64,000 nucleotides of DNA from Ophiodon elongatus (Eukaryota; Chordata; Actinopteri; Perciformes; Hexagrammidae): contig JACSYO010001856.1 in the NCBI GenBank assembly GCA_016806645.1, forward strand, positions 2,771,001 to 2,835,000, given 5' to 3'. A program made the position numbers and the translations under genes. This document shows, one piece after another, positions 24,032 through 34,620 of the stretch; position 1 is the stretch's first letter, and each line of letters begins with the position of its first letter. The notes below the pieces were generated by a model, which worked only from the letters and a program-made list of their open reading frames with translations, was not told the DNA's origin and searched no databases.

Positions 24032-26228
24032 AGTGGGTCAAACAGCGGGGCCAGGTGGTTAACCACATGTCGCCTCCAGACATTGCACACCAGGGCTCAG
24101 TCTCTGATACGCCAAAACTGGTCAGCTGGTCTGCTCTCTGCCCTGCCCTCCACCCTCAAAAAGCCCCCCTGCTCCCTGGGCAAAACTGAGGGGCATTGTG
24201 GGAGGTCAAAAGTCTTGCTCCTGCATGTAATGGAACAGTTACAAATTTTTCGACCCAATCCACCATTAAATACATAGTACCAATCTACTCTACCAAAGGG
24301 AATTACATCCTTTCTGCTGTCATTTGCTGATTCAATGACTGTGAGGTTACTACAGAGGGGGCAGAATATAAGAATAGCAAGATGGCTGCACGGATGTATG
24401 CGGTACTGAGGTACGAGTAGTAGAGTTACTTAACTTTCTGCCTCCTGGCAGAGTCACAAAAACATAAAATGAAAGACAAATGAAAGGCATACCTTTTGGA
24501 TACACCACATTATCAGTCCTGTCTGTCTGCAACAAATCTAAAATATATTACTCACTGGAATAGTCTCTGTTGTTTCAAAACAACACTTGTTGTGCTGTCC
24601 CATTCTGGGCCATCCATTCTAGTATAAATCAAAGCTGTGCTGTGCGCCAACATGTGTATACCAAGTGAAGAAAGCCATGCAAGGCAATGGGAGAGGAAGG
24701 CTTGTGTCTCTCTCTCCAGTGTTGTGTTCATCATCTCCCCACCAGTAGGCTACTCCATCTTATTACTTCTGCCATATGACACGCGCCTCAGATCACACGA
24801 CCCATGAATAATATACGACCACGCCACCTCAGCACAGATGAAAGCGCACGCAGTGCACTGTGGGTCGGATACAGTGGGCTGAAATGCGGAGGTAGTGAGA
24901 GGGAGAAGCAGGATGATGAGGAGAAAGAGAGTATACACAGATACCATGCAAAGGTCTGAGATTTTCAGTCCTGTGTGTATATGTTTCAGTCCCACCTCCA
25001 GCTGCAGCAGAGGTGACAGCACACATCAGTGTCAGCTCAAGGTAGCAGCCAGTGGCACCTGAAAAGAGCGAAGAAGGGGTAAGAATGAGAGGATAAGGAG
25101 GGAAAGGGAACAATGAAACAGTAGCACATACTCACTATACATACAGGGGAAGCATTTCCCTCAAGAGAGCTGATCAGTGTGAGGCAGTTTGCCCGCCTGC
25201 GCTCTGCAGGGACATGGCGTTTCTCCCTCTCGGGGTCGGGAAGAAAAAAACAAACACTACTTTTGATCATCAGGCCCTACTCCTCACCTAGGAGCTTTTG
25301 GAAAAGAGACGCAGATTCAAAACACAGCATCACCCTGTGTTGTGCTTGACTAAACACATGTGGGTGATAAGACATGCTGTGAGACACACTGACACACAAA
25401 CTCTAAATATAAAAAAAAAACACACAAACACACATACAGACACATGCACACAGGGCGTATGCGCAGAGGTGTATTGAGCAGCAGAGCAAGGGATTAGGTG
25501 GAAAAAAATGTGATCCGGATACTACTTTCAGCAACACCCACTAAAAAAACATTGTTCCCACAAGCCTCAAGTTGTCCATTGAAGAGCAAGATTGTTACGT
25601 CACACCAACAGCTGTTAAATGATATGAGCTTACACTTAATTTTTTATAGTCACCCACTGCATATGTTTCACATACAACAGTGATGCGTGCAGTGTTGGGT
25701 TCCCATTGTGAATTTCAAGTATTGTGTCACTGTAAAAAAAAACATTCAGCTGCAAATCCTACCAGGAGCCAGCGAGCAGGTGACAAAAGGATTGTCGTGG
25801 TGAGCAGGCTAGCACCTATTGTGCTCTTGTCGATGGAAGGAGAAGACAATGGAGAAGAGCGTTTTGGGAGCTTGACCCAGGCTACCTTCACTTCACCTCA
25901 GGTAGACAAGGTTAAGATGGATGGCCCTAATTAAAAGAAAAGGCCTCTCTTCGTGACAATAGCATCAGGTTTATTTTACAGGAACTTTAACGGGCCCTTT
26001 TGTGGGGAGGTAATTATAGGGTAAAGTGATTAGAGCTCCCTGAAGGCATGGAGGTGACAGACAGACTCGGCAGAGTAACCCAAGTAACCTTTCATTATGA
26101 CATCTCTTCCTATTGTCATTCACACCGTACACTAATTTCAACCACGCAGCATGCATTTACTCTCTCTCTTTCTCTCTCTCTCATTTCACTATATACAAGA
26201 ACAATGCTCATATTGCCAAATGTGGCTC
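24027..26228. other. Unique non-coding DNA with minor simple repeats
   Basis: A (CT)n stretch with one TTT interruption lies at 26161-26182, and A10 followed by CACA-type sequence at 25411-25450. Frames up to 94 codons on the minus strand (24750-25270) carry no domain I recognise. Confidence 0.5.
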
Positions 26229-26460
26229 CGACCAACTCCAGACAAAAGGTTATGGAGATCGGTTTTCCAATGAGGAGGGGGTCATGTCGGCATTGGCGGC
26301 TGACTTTCCTCCACAACAATGGCTGCGGACGGCTTTGGAGCCGAGGGCTAGATGCTGAGCAGATGACGCGCCTTGTCTCGACCGTTTAACATGACTGGTT
26401 ATGCCAACTATACGAGACCTGCCCCCGTGAGACTTTCTGAAGAGGAATTGTGTGTCGGAC
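26229..26460. promoter_or_regulatory. CpG-rich patch
   Basis: About 14 CpG in 230 bp at roughly 50 percent GC, close to the undepleted expectation and denser than the surroundings. No TATA box, splice signal or convincing frame is seen. Could be an orphan CpG island, enhancer or untranslated exon. Confidence 0.25.
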
Positions 26461-27332
26461 ATAGCAAAGAATGCACTAATCTGCTGTTTATTAAGTGTGG
26501 GGTAACTTGAGATTGGCGATTAAATGGAGATTTGAGAGTGATACGGCCGTTCCATATAGGCGCAGTCACATGGCGCTGTAGCTTCTCTCGGTTCAGCATA
26601 TGGGCCTCGCTAAATGTGTGAAAGACTGCGAGTAGCGTGTGCACTGTCAAGCTTGCCAATCAAGGACCCAGCCTGTGACAGTGAGCTGCTTAACAAGGAT
26701 TTCATGTCCCTGATATTTCTGATATTTCTGTGAAGCGAGCAGGGGACTTGATCATATCTATACAGCGGGGGGGAAAAAGACATAGGAGCAAGAGCTCGGA
26801 GACGTGCCAACACCAGCTCTTGTCAATCTAGAGGGCTGAGTTTTGGATTTGGGGTTAGGGAAACAAGATAATGTTCACTTAAAAAGTCAGAGTCATGTTT
26901 CAAATGCCTGCACCCTCTCCTATGTGGCTCCTGTGATCCTGCAGAGAGCTTGACTCTCCCACATTTATCTCTAACCTTTCTGTGCGCTTCACTTAATTAG
27001 TAATTGTGTTATATGTGTATGCATATTAGTGGTGTGTATCTGTGTCCATGTGCACAGAGAGTGATCTTTATAACAAGCTTGTTTGAGTGCGCTTGAGAAC
27101 CATTGCCACATACTTAGATATCACTACCAAAGCTATTTGGAGAAGCAATTAAAATCTGTTTAGCTGTCTGCATTTATGAACGCACCCACCCATACCAGGG
27201 TGTTTGAAGAGTCAGGGAAGTCAGATACTATTATTATGCCCCAGTCTCCATAGCAAAAGGCTACATGGGTCAGTGTCAGACCTAAGGTTAGGTGAGGCAG
27301 GATTTCAAACTATTGGATAAAGTCCCGTCATG
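26461..27332. other. Unique non-coding DNA
   Basis: A short CTGATATTT direct duplication near 26709-26730 is the only structure noted. Confidence 0.5.
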
Positions 27333-27370
27333 GTCTTGTCATGGTGACCGATAGTCTTGTCATGGTGACC
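27333..27370. repeat. Tandem 21-bp repeat, two copies
   Basis: GTCTTGTCATGGTGACC recurs at 27333-27349 and 27354-27370, period 21 bp, with a further degenerate GTCATGGTC just upstream. Confidence 0.9.
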
Positions 27371-28279
27371 AACAGAAAGGCATTTTGTACTGCTAAAATA
27401 GAGTGCAACTATTGAGTATAACCCTTCAATTCAATTTTCATAAACACATGATATGGTACTTTCTATATATAATATCTTTACTTCCACATTGTGATAAAAT
27501 TCCTATTAAAATAGGAAGTTGTGGCTGGACAAATGAGATATTCCATCTTGACCCTGAGATATAACAAACGATATAATAAGTGGAAAATGCTGATTTATTT
27601 TTTATGAGGTTTTATTTTTATTTTTTTTGTATTGCTTTTTGTGATTGCTTTTAGTGATTGCAATTTTTGTTTATACCTACCGGGTGAGAGGAGGTAACCA
27701 TTAAAGTTTCATTGTTTTTCATTAAGTGCCATTTTCCAGCAGTTTGAAGTCTCTATTTTATGGGTTCTTTAAATAAGGTCCATCCTCCTTCTGAGCAGAG
27801 GAAGGTCATAGCATGATCCTCATATGTCTACAAATGTTACGTTAGGTGTTGGCTTCCTTTATTCCTACATCTCCTATCACTGCCAACTACTTAGATATAT
27901 TTTGAAAAAGAACAAAAGTATCTTGTTTCATAGTTAAGTAGGTAAATGGGTTTGTGGATAGGGACTGATAAAATAAGTATTACATATTTTAAAAAAATCA
28001 TCATGTAATGTTTTGGATACAACTCAGTCATGCTGGCCATATCACACATCATTACAGAACAGAGCTCAAGAGAGTCAACAGGGAATCTTCTGTGCACTCG
28101 CTGCACACTGAGTGATAAAAGCAGACATCAGTTGTCTGTAACATGAGTTATATGGGCCCATTATGACATGTAGTGGCCCTTGTTGATTCTGACCCTGGGT
28201 GTAGCGGTGAGTTCATACTCAGCTGAGTGTGTCAACTACACACAGGCATGCCTCTGTTATCAAAGCCCAACCAAAAGCC
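27371..28279. other. AT-rich unique DNA
   Basis: A T-rich stretch occupies about 27590-27690, with GTGATTGC repeated twice near 27640-27662. No gene. Confidence 0.5.
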
Positions 28280-28800
28280 ATTTTAAGACGGTCGTATAAA
28301 TCACTTAGCGGCCAATAGAGGTGTGCTTTATTGCGGGCATTGCACAGGGCCTCTTTTGTCAGCTAATGTTCTTTTGATAGTTTTGCCAATCGCAGCTAAT
28401 AATGCATCTGATAAGATAAGCTGTGGTGGGCCTCTCTCTTGGTGCAAGGGATTTCGCAGGAACCCTCCTAGTCGTGTCAATACCCCTTTGTAAGGAGTGT
28501 GTCCGAGTCAACACACCTGAGCACCAGCATCACAGGCTGACAAACTCATCTCGGGTCAACATGTTCACTCCTGTCAATGTGTGTGTTTGTGACAGGGTGG
28601 GAGCAACACAGAACAACAGACCAAGCTTTGTGCCTGCTGTACTAGCCTCACTAATAACGGCCCATTCGACAAGCTTGCTTGACAGCTGGGTGGGACTTTG
28701 AAGAATTCATAATGAAGCGGTGCCTCAGATTAGCGCAGGAGCGGCTGCCTTTGAAGAAAAAGCTCAGGTTGTGAGGTCCTAATTAGGAATGGCCTATTTT
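28280..28800. promoter_or_regulatory. Candidate conserved non-coding element
   Basis: A repeat-free block with several TAAT cores (AGCTAATAATGC, CTAATAACGG, CCTAATTAGG near 28777), a GATAAGATAAG double GATA core near 28412 and TTGACAGCTG (MEIS-like) near 28678. No frame longer than 92 codons. Assigned by texture only. Confidence 0.3.
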
Positions 28801-29400
28801 TGTTTGAACACATGCTAAGGAAAGAGTGTTTTGTGTGTGTATGCATGGTGTGTATACAGGGTTGCTGTCTGTCTGAATATCTGTGTGATAATGTAAGTGT
28901 GTATGTGTGTGCACATGTCATGCCTGTCTGAATTAATTTTGTTTGTGCGTACACGTTCGTAAGTGTGTGAATGTATCGGTGAAGAAAGTTGTTGATTTTC
29001 TTGGGGGGTTTGGACTGCTTTAGCGCCCCCTTGGATGACTAGGTTCAGGGGTACGGGGTGTGTGAGTATGTGTGTGAGCATTGTTTTTTTTTTTGTTTTT
29101 TTTTACTGTCTTGTCGTAATAATTATCAATTACAATGTGGAAAAATAGAATGGAACAGAGAACATAAGGCATCAAACTGAGATACATATACCTAAATAAA
29201 TACTATTCCATTCTTACTATACATTCATCATTTTATCAGGACTTATGGTAATTAGTGTGAGATTCAAATGATCACCTGTATTCATATTGATGCTATTCTA
29301 GCCACACTGCCTCACTAATAAACATACATACTTGAAACACAAACACACCCACACATATCTCTACAGCAGCATACCCTCCCACTCCCCTCACCCCCCCTTA
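28801..29400. repeat. Decayed TG-rich DNA and two poly(T) runs
   Basis: Loose TGTG/CATG sequence extends over about 28830-28975 and again near 29055-29080. It is followed by T11 (29084-29094), a G, and T9 (29096-29104). This looks like an eroded microsatellite. The remainder to 29400 is unique. Confidence 0.6.
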
Positions 29401-29720
29401 GCTCTTCTTCAATCAGCACTGCTGCAAAACAATGGCGGAATGTTCCGGCCTGTTACCATTCCTCAGCGGCTATCTGATGAAGGAGAGCCAGGGATAATCC
29501 AGGCCGGCCTTATCAGTGGCAGGGATCCCATTTCCATATTCAGGCCCTGCTGGCTGATAAGAGCAGCTCCTGATAAATGTGTAGTGATGGAGTGATACCT
29601 GTGGTCTGAGGCTGATGAGAGCCTTATGAATGGCTAAAGCAGAAAGGAGATGAAGGGGGTGGGTAGGGGGTGGAGGCTGGACAGTAGCTTTCAGCAGGGC
29701 TGATAAAAGCAAGAAGGAAT
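29401..29720. promoter_or_regulatory. GATA-motif cluster, candidate enhancer
   Basis: Four CTGATAA-type GATA sites lie within 200 bp: CCTTATCAG (29508-29516, minus orientation), CTGATAAG (29554-29561), CTGATAAA (29570-29577) and CTGATAAAA (29700-29708). A GGGATAA core lies at 29491-29497. Spacing of the middle pair is 16 bp. There are no simple repeats. GATA-factor binding is inferred from consensus only. Confidence 0.4.
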
Positions 29721-31147
29721 GGGTTGTGATTAATGTGCCTAAGTGGCCAAGGGTCACAGGCAGGCCTTCTCCACTGACTGCTCTTAAGAGAGGTCACCTC
29801 CACGACCATCCGTCACATAGGCGCACGCAGACACACCGTTACACACTCCCTGTTAATGTTTGTATGCCGATGTGCACACTTATGTATGTAAGTATGGATT
29901 AATCAAAAACTGTACACGGGTAATTAGTATACAACTGCATTCATAGAGATACATGCAAGCATTCCAACTGCACGTGTAAAGATGTATAGGATGTTTCACA
30001 GTCTTTAAATACAGTTAATTTGATGCACACGTGTGCCATTTCACAGTTCAGGGAGCTGGACACTGAACACTGGCTGGGTGGCACAGAGGGATCACTGACC
30101 ACTTGAGGAGGACATACGACCTCCATTTTTCAGCAGCCCCGTCCTTGGGGCCAGACAGTCAGACACAAATGCATTATTAATTGGGCTCTGTTTCACTATG
30201 TCCATTGCTCCTTTATCAGCATGTTGACTATCACCAGAGTCATTCCTCATTTATTTGCTTAGAAAAGGCCCTTTCTCATTGTAAGTGACATGACAAAATG
30301 TGTACACAAAAACACCGTTTTAAGAATCACGTGATGTCTGAGTTATCTGTTTGGAGTGCACTCATGTCAAAAATGTATCTGCCTAAAACTAGTTTATAAA
30401 CTCTACGTTTGTACTATAACTACAAATATTGTACATGTTTAGTTCGGTATAATTACTAGTAATACTTTAACACTAAAATAGCAAGGCTACAAAAGCTAGA
30501 ATATTTTCTGAACTGTTATTCTTTCTTCAGGAATAATGATTGAAATTATTGAATGCTTATCAAAATTATGAAAATGTGTAAAAGATGAACAATTAAAAAT
30601 GTTAAGAAAAAATTATTACAAAACTGTGCACATAAGAACAGAAATATATAAATAGGCTACATTACTTTTGAATAAATGATAAAAAATTAAACCCATATTT
30701 GTTGATTATTTTAAGTGAATAAGTTGGTAGTTGATCAGGCATATACATAGGTAACTGTATATTTACATACACATATTTTTGATTCTCTAATGTCTTATCA
30801 ACACCATATCCAGATCTCACCAAGACTCAAACTATTGGGAATAAATATGAATAAATATACAGAAATGCATTTTTTTGGTGTTTGCGGAGTTGTTGATTTT
30901 GCTGTTGTTTTCTCCACGGGGACTGTTACAAAGGGGCCCCTGTCTCTGGAGAAGACCTTCACCACAGGGAACCCTTAAAAGCACATATTAAAAACACACT
31001 GTCTGTCTCCCTCCCATCTCCTCACATCCCCAGGCCCCACCACACACTGTAAACAGCTGGCTTCACTGATATTTTATTAATGATGTTCTTTAATTAGTTT
31101 AATTACGTTGAATCACGTATTTGTGCATAATTTCACCCTGTTTAATG
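29721..31147. other. Unique DNA, AT-rich in 30300-30860
   Basis: Two homeodomain cores TAATTA at 31091-31096 and 31100-31105, nine bases apart, sit in an AT-rich block (31060-31140) that could be regulatory. No gene. Confidence 0.5.
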
Positions 31148-31163
31148 AAAAAAAAAAAAAAAA
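31148..31163. repeat. Poly(A)16
   Basis: Sixteen consecutive A with no retroposon body recognisable on either side. Confidence 0.95.
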
Positions 31164-32389
31164 CTGCCATTTATGTATACATAGAAATCTCTGCCCTCTG
31201 GCTGAGGGAAGTGTAATTGTGCGGAATTCTTTTAAGTAAGCCTTTTACTATGAGGTGCTCCAAATGTGAGTCAGAGTAGTGAGCAGGTTTGCTTCGCATG
31301 CTTTTTGTTGTCAATCAGGCTTTGTTTGCTGATGAAAGCAGGGTGGTGCTGTGAGCCAAGCAACAGCGTACTCACACAATGTATCATGTTTGGTTTGATT
31401 ATGCCAGTCTTTCTTAGATTAAAACAAAACAAGCATGTATCCTCTCTTAAGCTTCATAACTTGTTCATTCTTGATTTGTACATGCTTCGGGGCAAAATTT
31501 AATTAAATTGATAGCTATCATATCGCGGCCCTGTCGCCGAATAGTGTTTTCAATGATCCATCACTGAAGATTATGAAGTAAGAAAACTTGGACAGCTTCA
31601 TCCATGGTTCATCAAAGACCCAAAGAGCTCTGGGCATAGGAGTGCCGTGTTTCACTGTGACCCACATGCCAAGATGGCAGGTCCACCTGGGACGTTCCTC
31701 TGTGTTTGCACTGTAACCTAATAAGAGCAGATCAGTGCTTAAACACAGGGCTTTATTTAGACAGCACAATGGTTAGTCAGCAGCAACATTATCTGACCTC
31801 ATACATCTTATCATGCAAGGCCCTCTGTCAACAGTGTTACTGGAAAAGGACAGCGCTAATGCTCACACACATTAGCATCCCTCAACAGTTTCCAAGATGG
31901 CCGCCTGGATAGATATAGGGGGGGAAGTGCAGCTTGTCAGACACTGATGTTCCACCATGATGACAACGGGAGTAAATGAGGTTTCAGAGACCTCATCTAA
32001 GACAAAATCAATATGCTGCCTCCTCAGCGCAGGAGAGAAGCTTTCTGCATTATCTGCTTTAAACTAACACGTGGGGAGAGAGAGAGCGAATGAGCAAAGA
32101 TGCTCCTATTTTTGGGAGCAGGAAGATGTCTGTCTCCACCTCCCATCAACATTGTCTCTTGATCTCTAGCACCATTACATCAACACACACAGAGAAATGA
32201 TAGATAGGCTATATTTCTATCCAGCCCACCTGGTTTGTAGTATCACTCCACGGCCCAGACTGCTTTAAAAGTCAATTACCAAGCTAAATGACTTGAGGAA
32301 TATCTCTCAAGAATGATGTTTCACACACTTTATCGATGGCAATAGCATTATAGCTGATTAGCGGAACCAAATGTGCTCTTTTTGTAATG
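31164..32389. other. Unique non-coding DNA with an 83-codon minus-strand frame
   Basis: The minus-strand frame 31518-31769 has a rather protein-like composition (four Trp, balanced charges) but matches no family I know, has no splice context, and ends at a 12-bp palindrome TGATAGCTATCA (31509-31520). A G7 run lies at 31918-31924. Not called as a gene. Confidence 0.45.
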
Positions 32390-32620
32390 CAACACACAGA
32401 AGGGTAACTGGATCGCTGTGTTGGCTCCAGCAGTCCCCGGACGAGCCCCGCTGGCGGCTAGACTGGAAACATCCCAGAAAGCCTCAGCCCTGAGAGGGGC
32501 TAATGTTTCAGCTGGGGCAAAGGAGCTTGGAATGATAATGTTGATTCACTAAATAGTTGACTCAGAGGTCAACAGCTTTCACGCGCCACACAGACAATAC
32601 AATCCTGCTTTGTAAATACA
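32390..32620. promoter_or_regulatory. GC-richer candidate regulatory block
   Basis: CpG-containing, repeat-free sequence (CCCCGGACGAG, CTGGCGGC, ACGCGCC) with no frame. Weakly regulatory-looking. Confidence 0.2.
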
Positions 32621-33015
32621 CTAGATTTACTACTTATTGAATGGGGATCAAACTCGAGGAATACCCTGGCAATCTGACACTGACACTGGACTGTGGGCGA
32701 TTTGCTGTCTCTCTGTCTGTCTCGTTCCCTTTTCCACTATGCACAGACCATCGGCTTGTTGACTAAGCCAGTAATCACGCTTAGATACATTAGCACATAT
32801 TCCGTTGTCCAACCTCATTACAATTTGGTATGTAAGAACAAATGAGGTTTTGGATTCCTGGGCACCTTTCTCTGTAAGGCCCACCATCACTGGAAAAAAG
32901 CTGTTCCAGCAATCAGGGTTTAAGTGCATTGTTCAAGGATACTTCAACAATTATACACACAGTTGGGCAGTACAGCATCACTGAGTGACACATCACAGTA
33001 GTTTTATTTTCAGTA
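32621..33015. other. Unique non-coding DNA
   Basis: A 93-codon minus-strand frame (32648-32929) has no recognisable domain. Confidence 0.5.
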
Positions 33016-33051
33016 TGGAATAGTGTAGAATAAGGATTCTACACTATTCCA
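33016..33051. repeat. Perfect 16-bp inverted repeat (hairpin)
   Basis: TGGAATAGTGTAGAAT (33016-33031), a 4-base loop AAGG, and its exact complement (33036-33051). Sixteen uninterrupted pairs is far beyond chance in a window this size. Likely part of a small DNA-transposon relic together with the repeats just downstream. Confidence 0.95.
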
Positions 33052-33150
33052 TCGACTAACTACTAAATTCAGCTAGTGTCGCAGTAGTTGGACAGAGGGG
33101 CAGTGGGGGTACCGAGTTGTTCAGCCGTTAAGCCAACAGCAGAGGTAGTT

Positions 33151-33309
33151 GCAGAACCAAATCGACGTCTGTGTAAAAGGGACAGCAGGCGTGGCGGGTA
33201 TATAAGCACACGCTCTAGAAGCTGTTACACAGCGTTGTTTGGTTCAGTGTAGAAAATGATATCAGATCTTATTTATGGTAGTATTGCAGAATCGCTACGT
33301 AAAAGGGCC
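33151..33309. mobile_element. Probable non-autonomous DNA-transposon relic (three copies of one motif around a TATA box)
   Basis: A motif of about 24-33 bp occurs three times. Copy one, 33151-33183, reads GCAGAACCAAATCG then GTGTAAAAGGGAC. Copy two is inverted at 33225-33245 (TTACACA ... TTTGGTTC). Copy three, 33286-33309, reads GCAGAATCG then GTAAAAGGGCC. Copies one and two flank a 48-bp centre with a consensus TATA box (TATATAAG, 33199-33206) preceded by GTGGCGGG. No transposase frame is present. A diverged promoter is the alternative; family assignment is open. Confidence 0.4.
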
Positions 33310-34053
33310 GTTTTCAGTTGAGAGAATGATCCCATATGTGTTGTCCTCGGCTGAGCTTACTTTAACCATATTGTCTCGTTTTCTATTTTTGTTTTAAATG
33401 CAGAATAGAGGCTTTGGAAAGTCACAAGTTAAGTAGTCACTCTTACTATTTGAAGATTTCATTCATCCAAAGAATACTATTTTGGTTCGTTAATACTTAA
33501 TTAAAGATTATTTTTCATGCCTCATTCCGGAACAAAACTATACAATTCCTGCTTTCATTAAAACCACATTAGAAAACAGTAAAAAATCAACCCCCCAATT
33601 GTTCAAAAAAAATACTGCTCCAGTGATGTAGGGGTCATGAATAATTAACTGTAATTAAGACTATGTACACATGCAGAATTAATTATTTAGGTTAGCATTG
33701 ATGCATTGACCTACCCTCCATGTTCTTGGATGTGATCTATCAAAACGATGGTTGAGATTCAGGGCAGAAGTGGGTACAGGAGGGGCGTGTGTTAATGTGT
33801 GTGTAGTGTGAGTGATGGTGATGGTGAGAAAGTGGAAGACAGGAGGAGTGATCCAGTTTTGCTATCAGACACCCTGCCTGGCATCAGTGGTGCTCCAGGG
33901 CATGCCTCAGCCTCTGCCCTGTTAGCATCCTACGCTATAGCTCAACTCTAAGGATATACTCCTACTCAGCTCCTATCTGTACAGCGCTGGGACTACAATC
34001 CCTCGCAACAGTTTTGGCAAACATTTGTAGCTCCTCTTTTTTAGTGAGTGTGC

Positions 34054-34056
<3 letters not shown>
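33310..34056. other. AT-rich unique DNA
   Basis: Nothing recognisable apart from short homopolymer runs. Loose GTG/GAT sequence lies near 33790-33825. Confidence 0.5.
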
Positions 34057-34144
<88 letters not shown>

Positions 34145-34169
34145 TGCGTGCGTGTGTGTGTGTGTGTGT
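34057..34169. repeat. (TG)n microsatellite, longest of the window
   Basis: A pure (TG)42 run (34057-34140) followed by CGCGTGCGTGC variants and more TG to 34169. A 170-codon minus-strand frame crosses it as poly-Thr-His and is an artefact. Confidence 0.99.
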
Positions 34170-34620
34170 TTTCCTCCTCCCTCGCTCATAGTATGACTCC
34201 TTCCTTTTCCAGTGCAATCTTTTTCAAAATCCCACTCTAAATAATAATTAAAAAAATCAACGAGACACAGGCCGCTGGGAACACACTCTTCACTCTTCAG
34301 ATGGCTTGACATTAATAACAATATCTTTAATGCTAACACATTTGGGACTGTAATAATTAATGAATGAATAATCATCGATGTGAAAAGCGTTATCAATAAT
34401 TGTGTGAATAATGCACATGCATTATGCATGACAGTTGCCCCAAGGCAGAATCTGGAGTCTCTGCTCTTGTCCATGACATGGGCACTACATGGTGGTGGAG
34501 ACGGGCCTGATCAAGTGATGGCACACGCTACACTGCCTTTACATGCACTAGCCTTTCTTCCAGAGCAGAGCCCAAGCTGACCATCTCACTTTCTGATGTG
34601 ATCCACCCGGCAATTTGCTC
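34170..34620. promoter_or_regulatory. Candidate enhancer: homeodomain, POU and MEIS-type motifs
   Basis: TAATAATTAATGAATG-type cores fill 34351-34372. A 13-nt palindrome ATGCATTATGCAT (34417-34429) runs directly into TGACAG (34429-34434), the MEIS/TGIF core. No simple repeats and no convincing frame. This is among the densest homeodomain-motif stretches here. Function is inferred. Confidence 0.4.

Noticed and set aside
29021..29040. CTCF-like GCGCCCCCTTGGATG
   Set aside because: The CCCTC part fits, but the AGTGG/AGGTGG half of the consensus is missing.
31148..31163. Poly(A) tails at 6733, 16002, 19831, 20872, 31148 and 60087 as retroposon 3' ends
   Set aside because: None has a recognisable SINE/LINE body, RNA-polymerase III boxes or flanking duplication. 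They read as simple homopolymers.
33962..34474. 170-codon minus-strand frame, the longest in the window
   Set aside because: Its middle is the translation of the TG/CA array as Thr-His, and the unique flanks show no domain.
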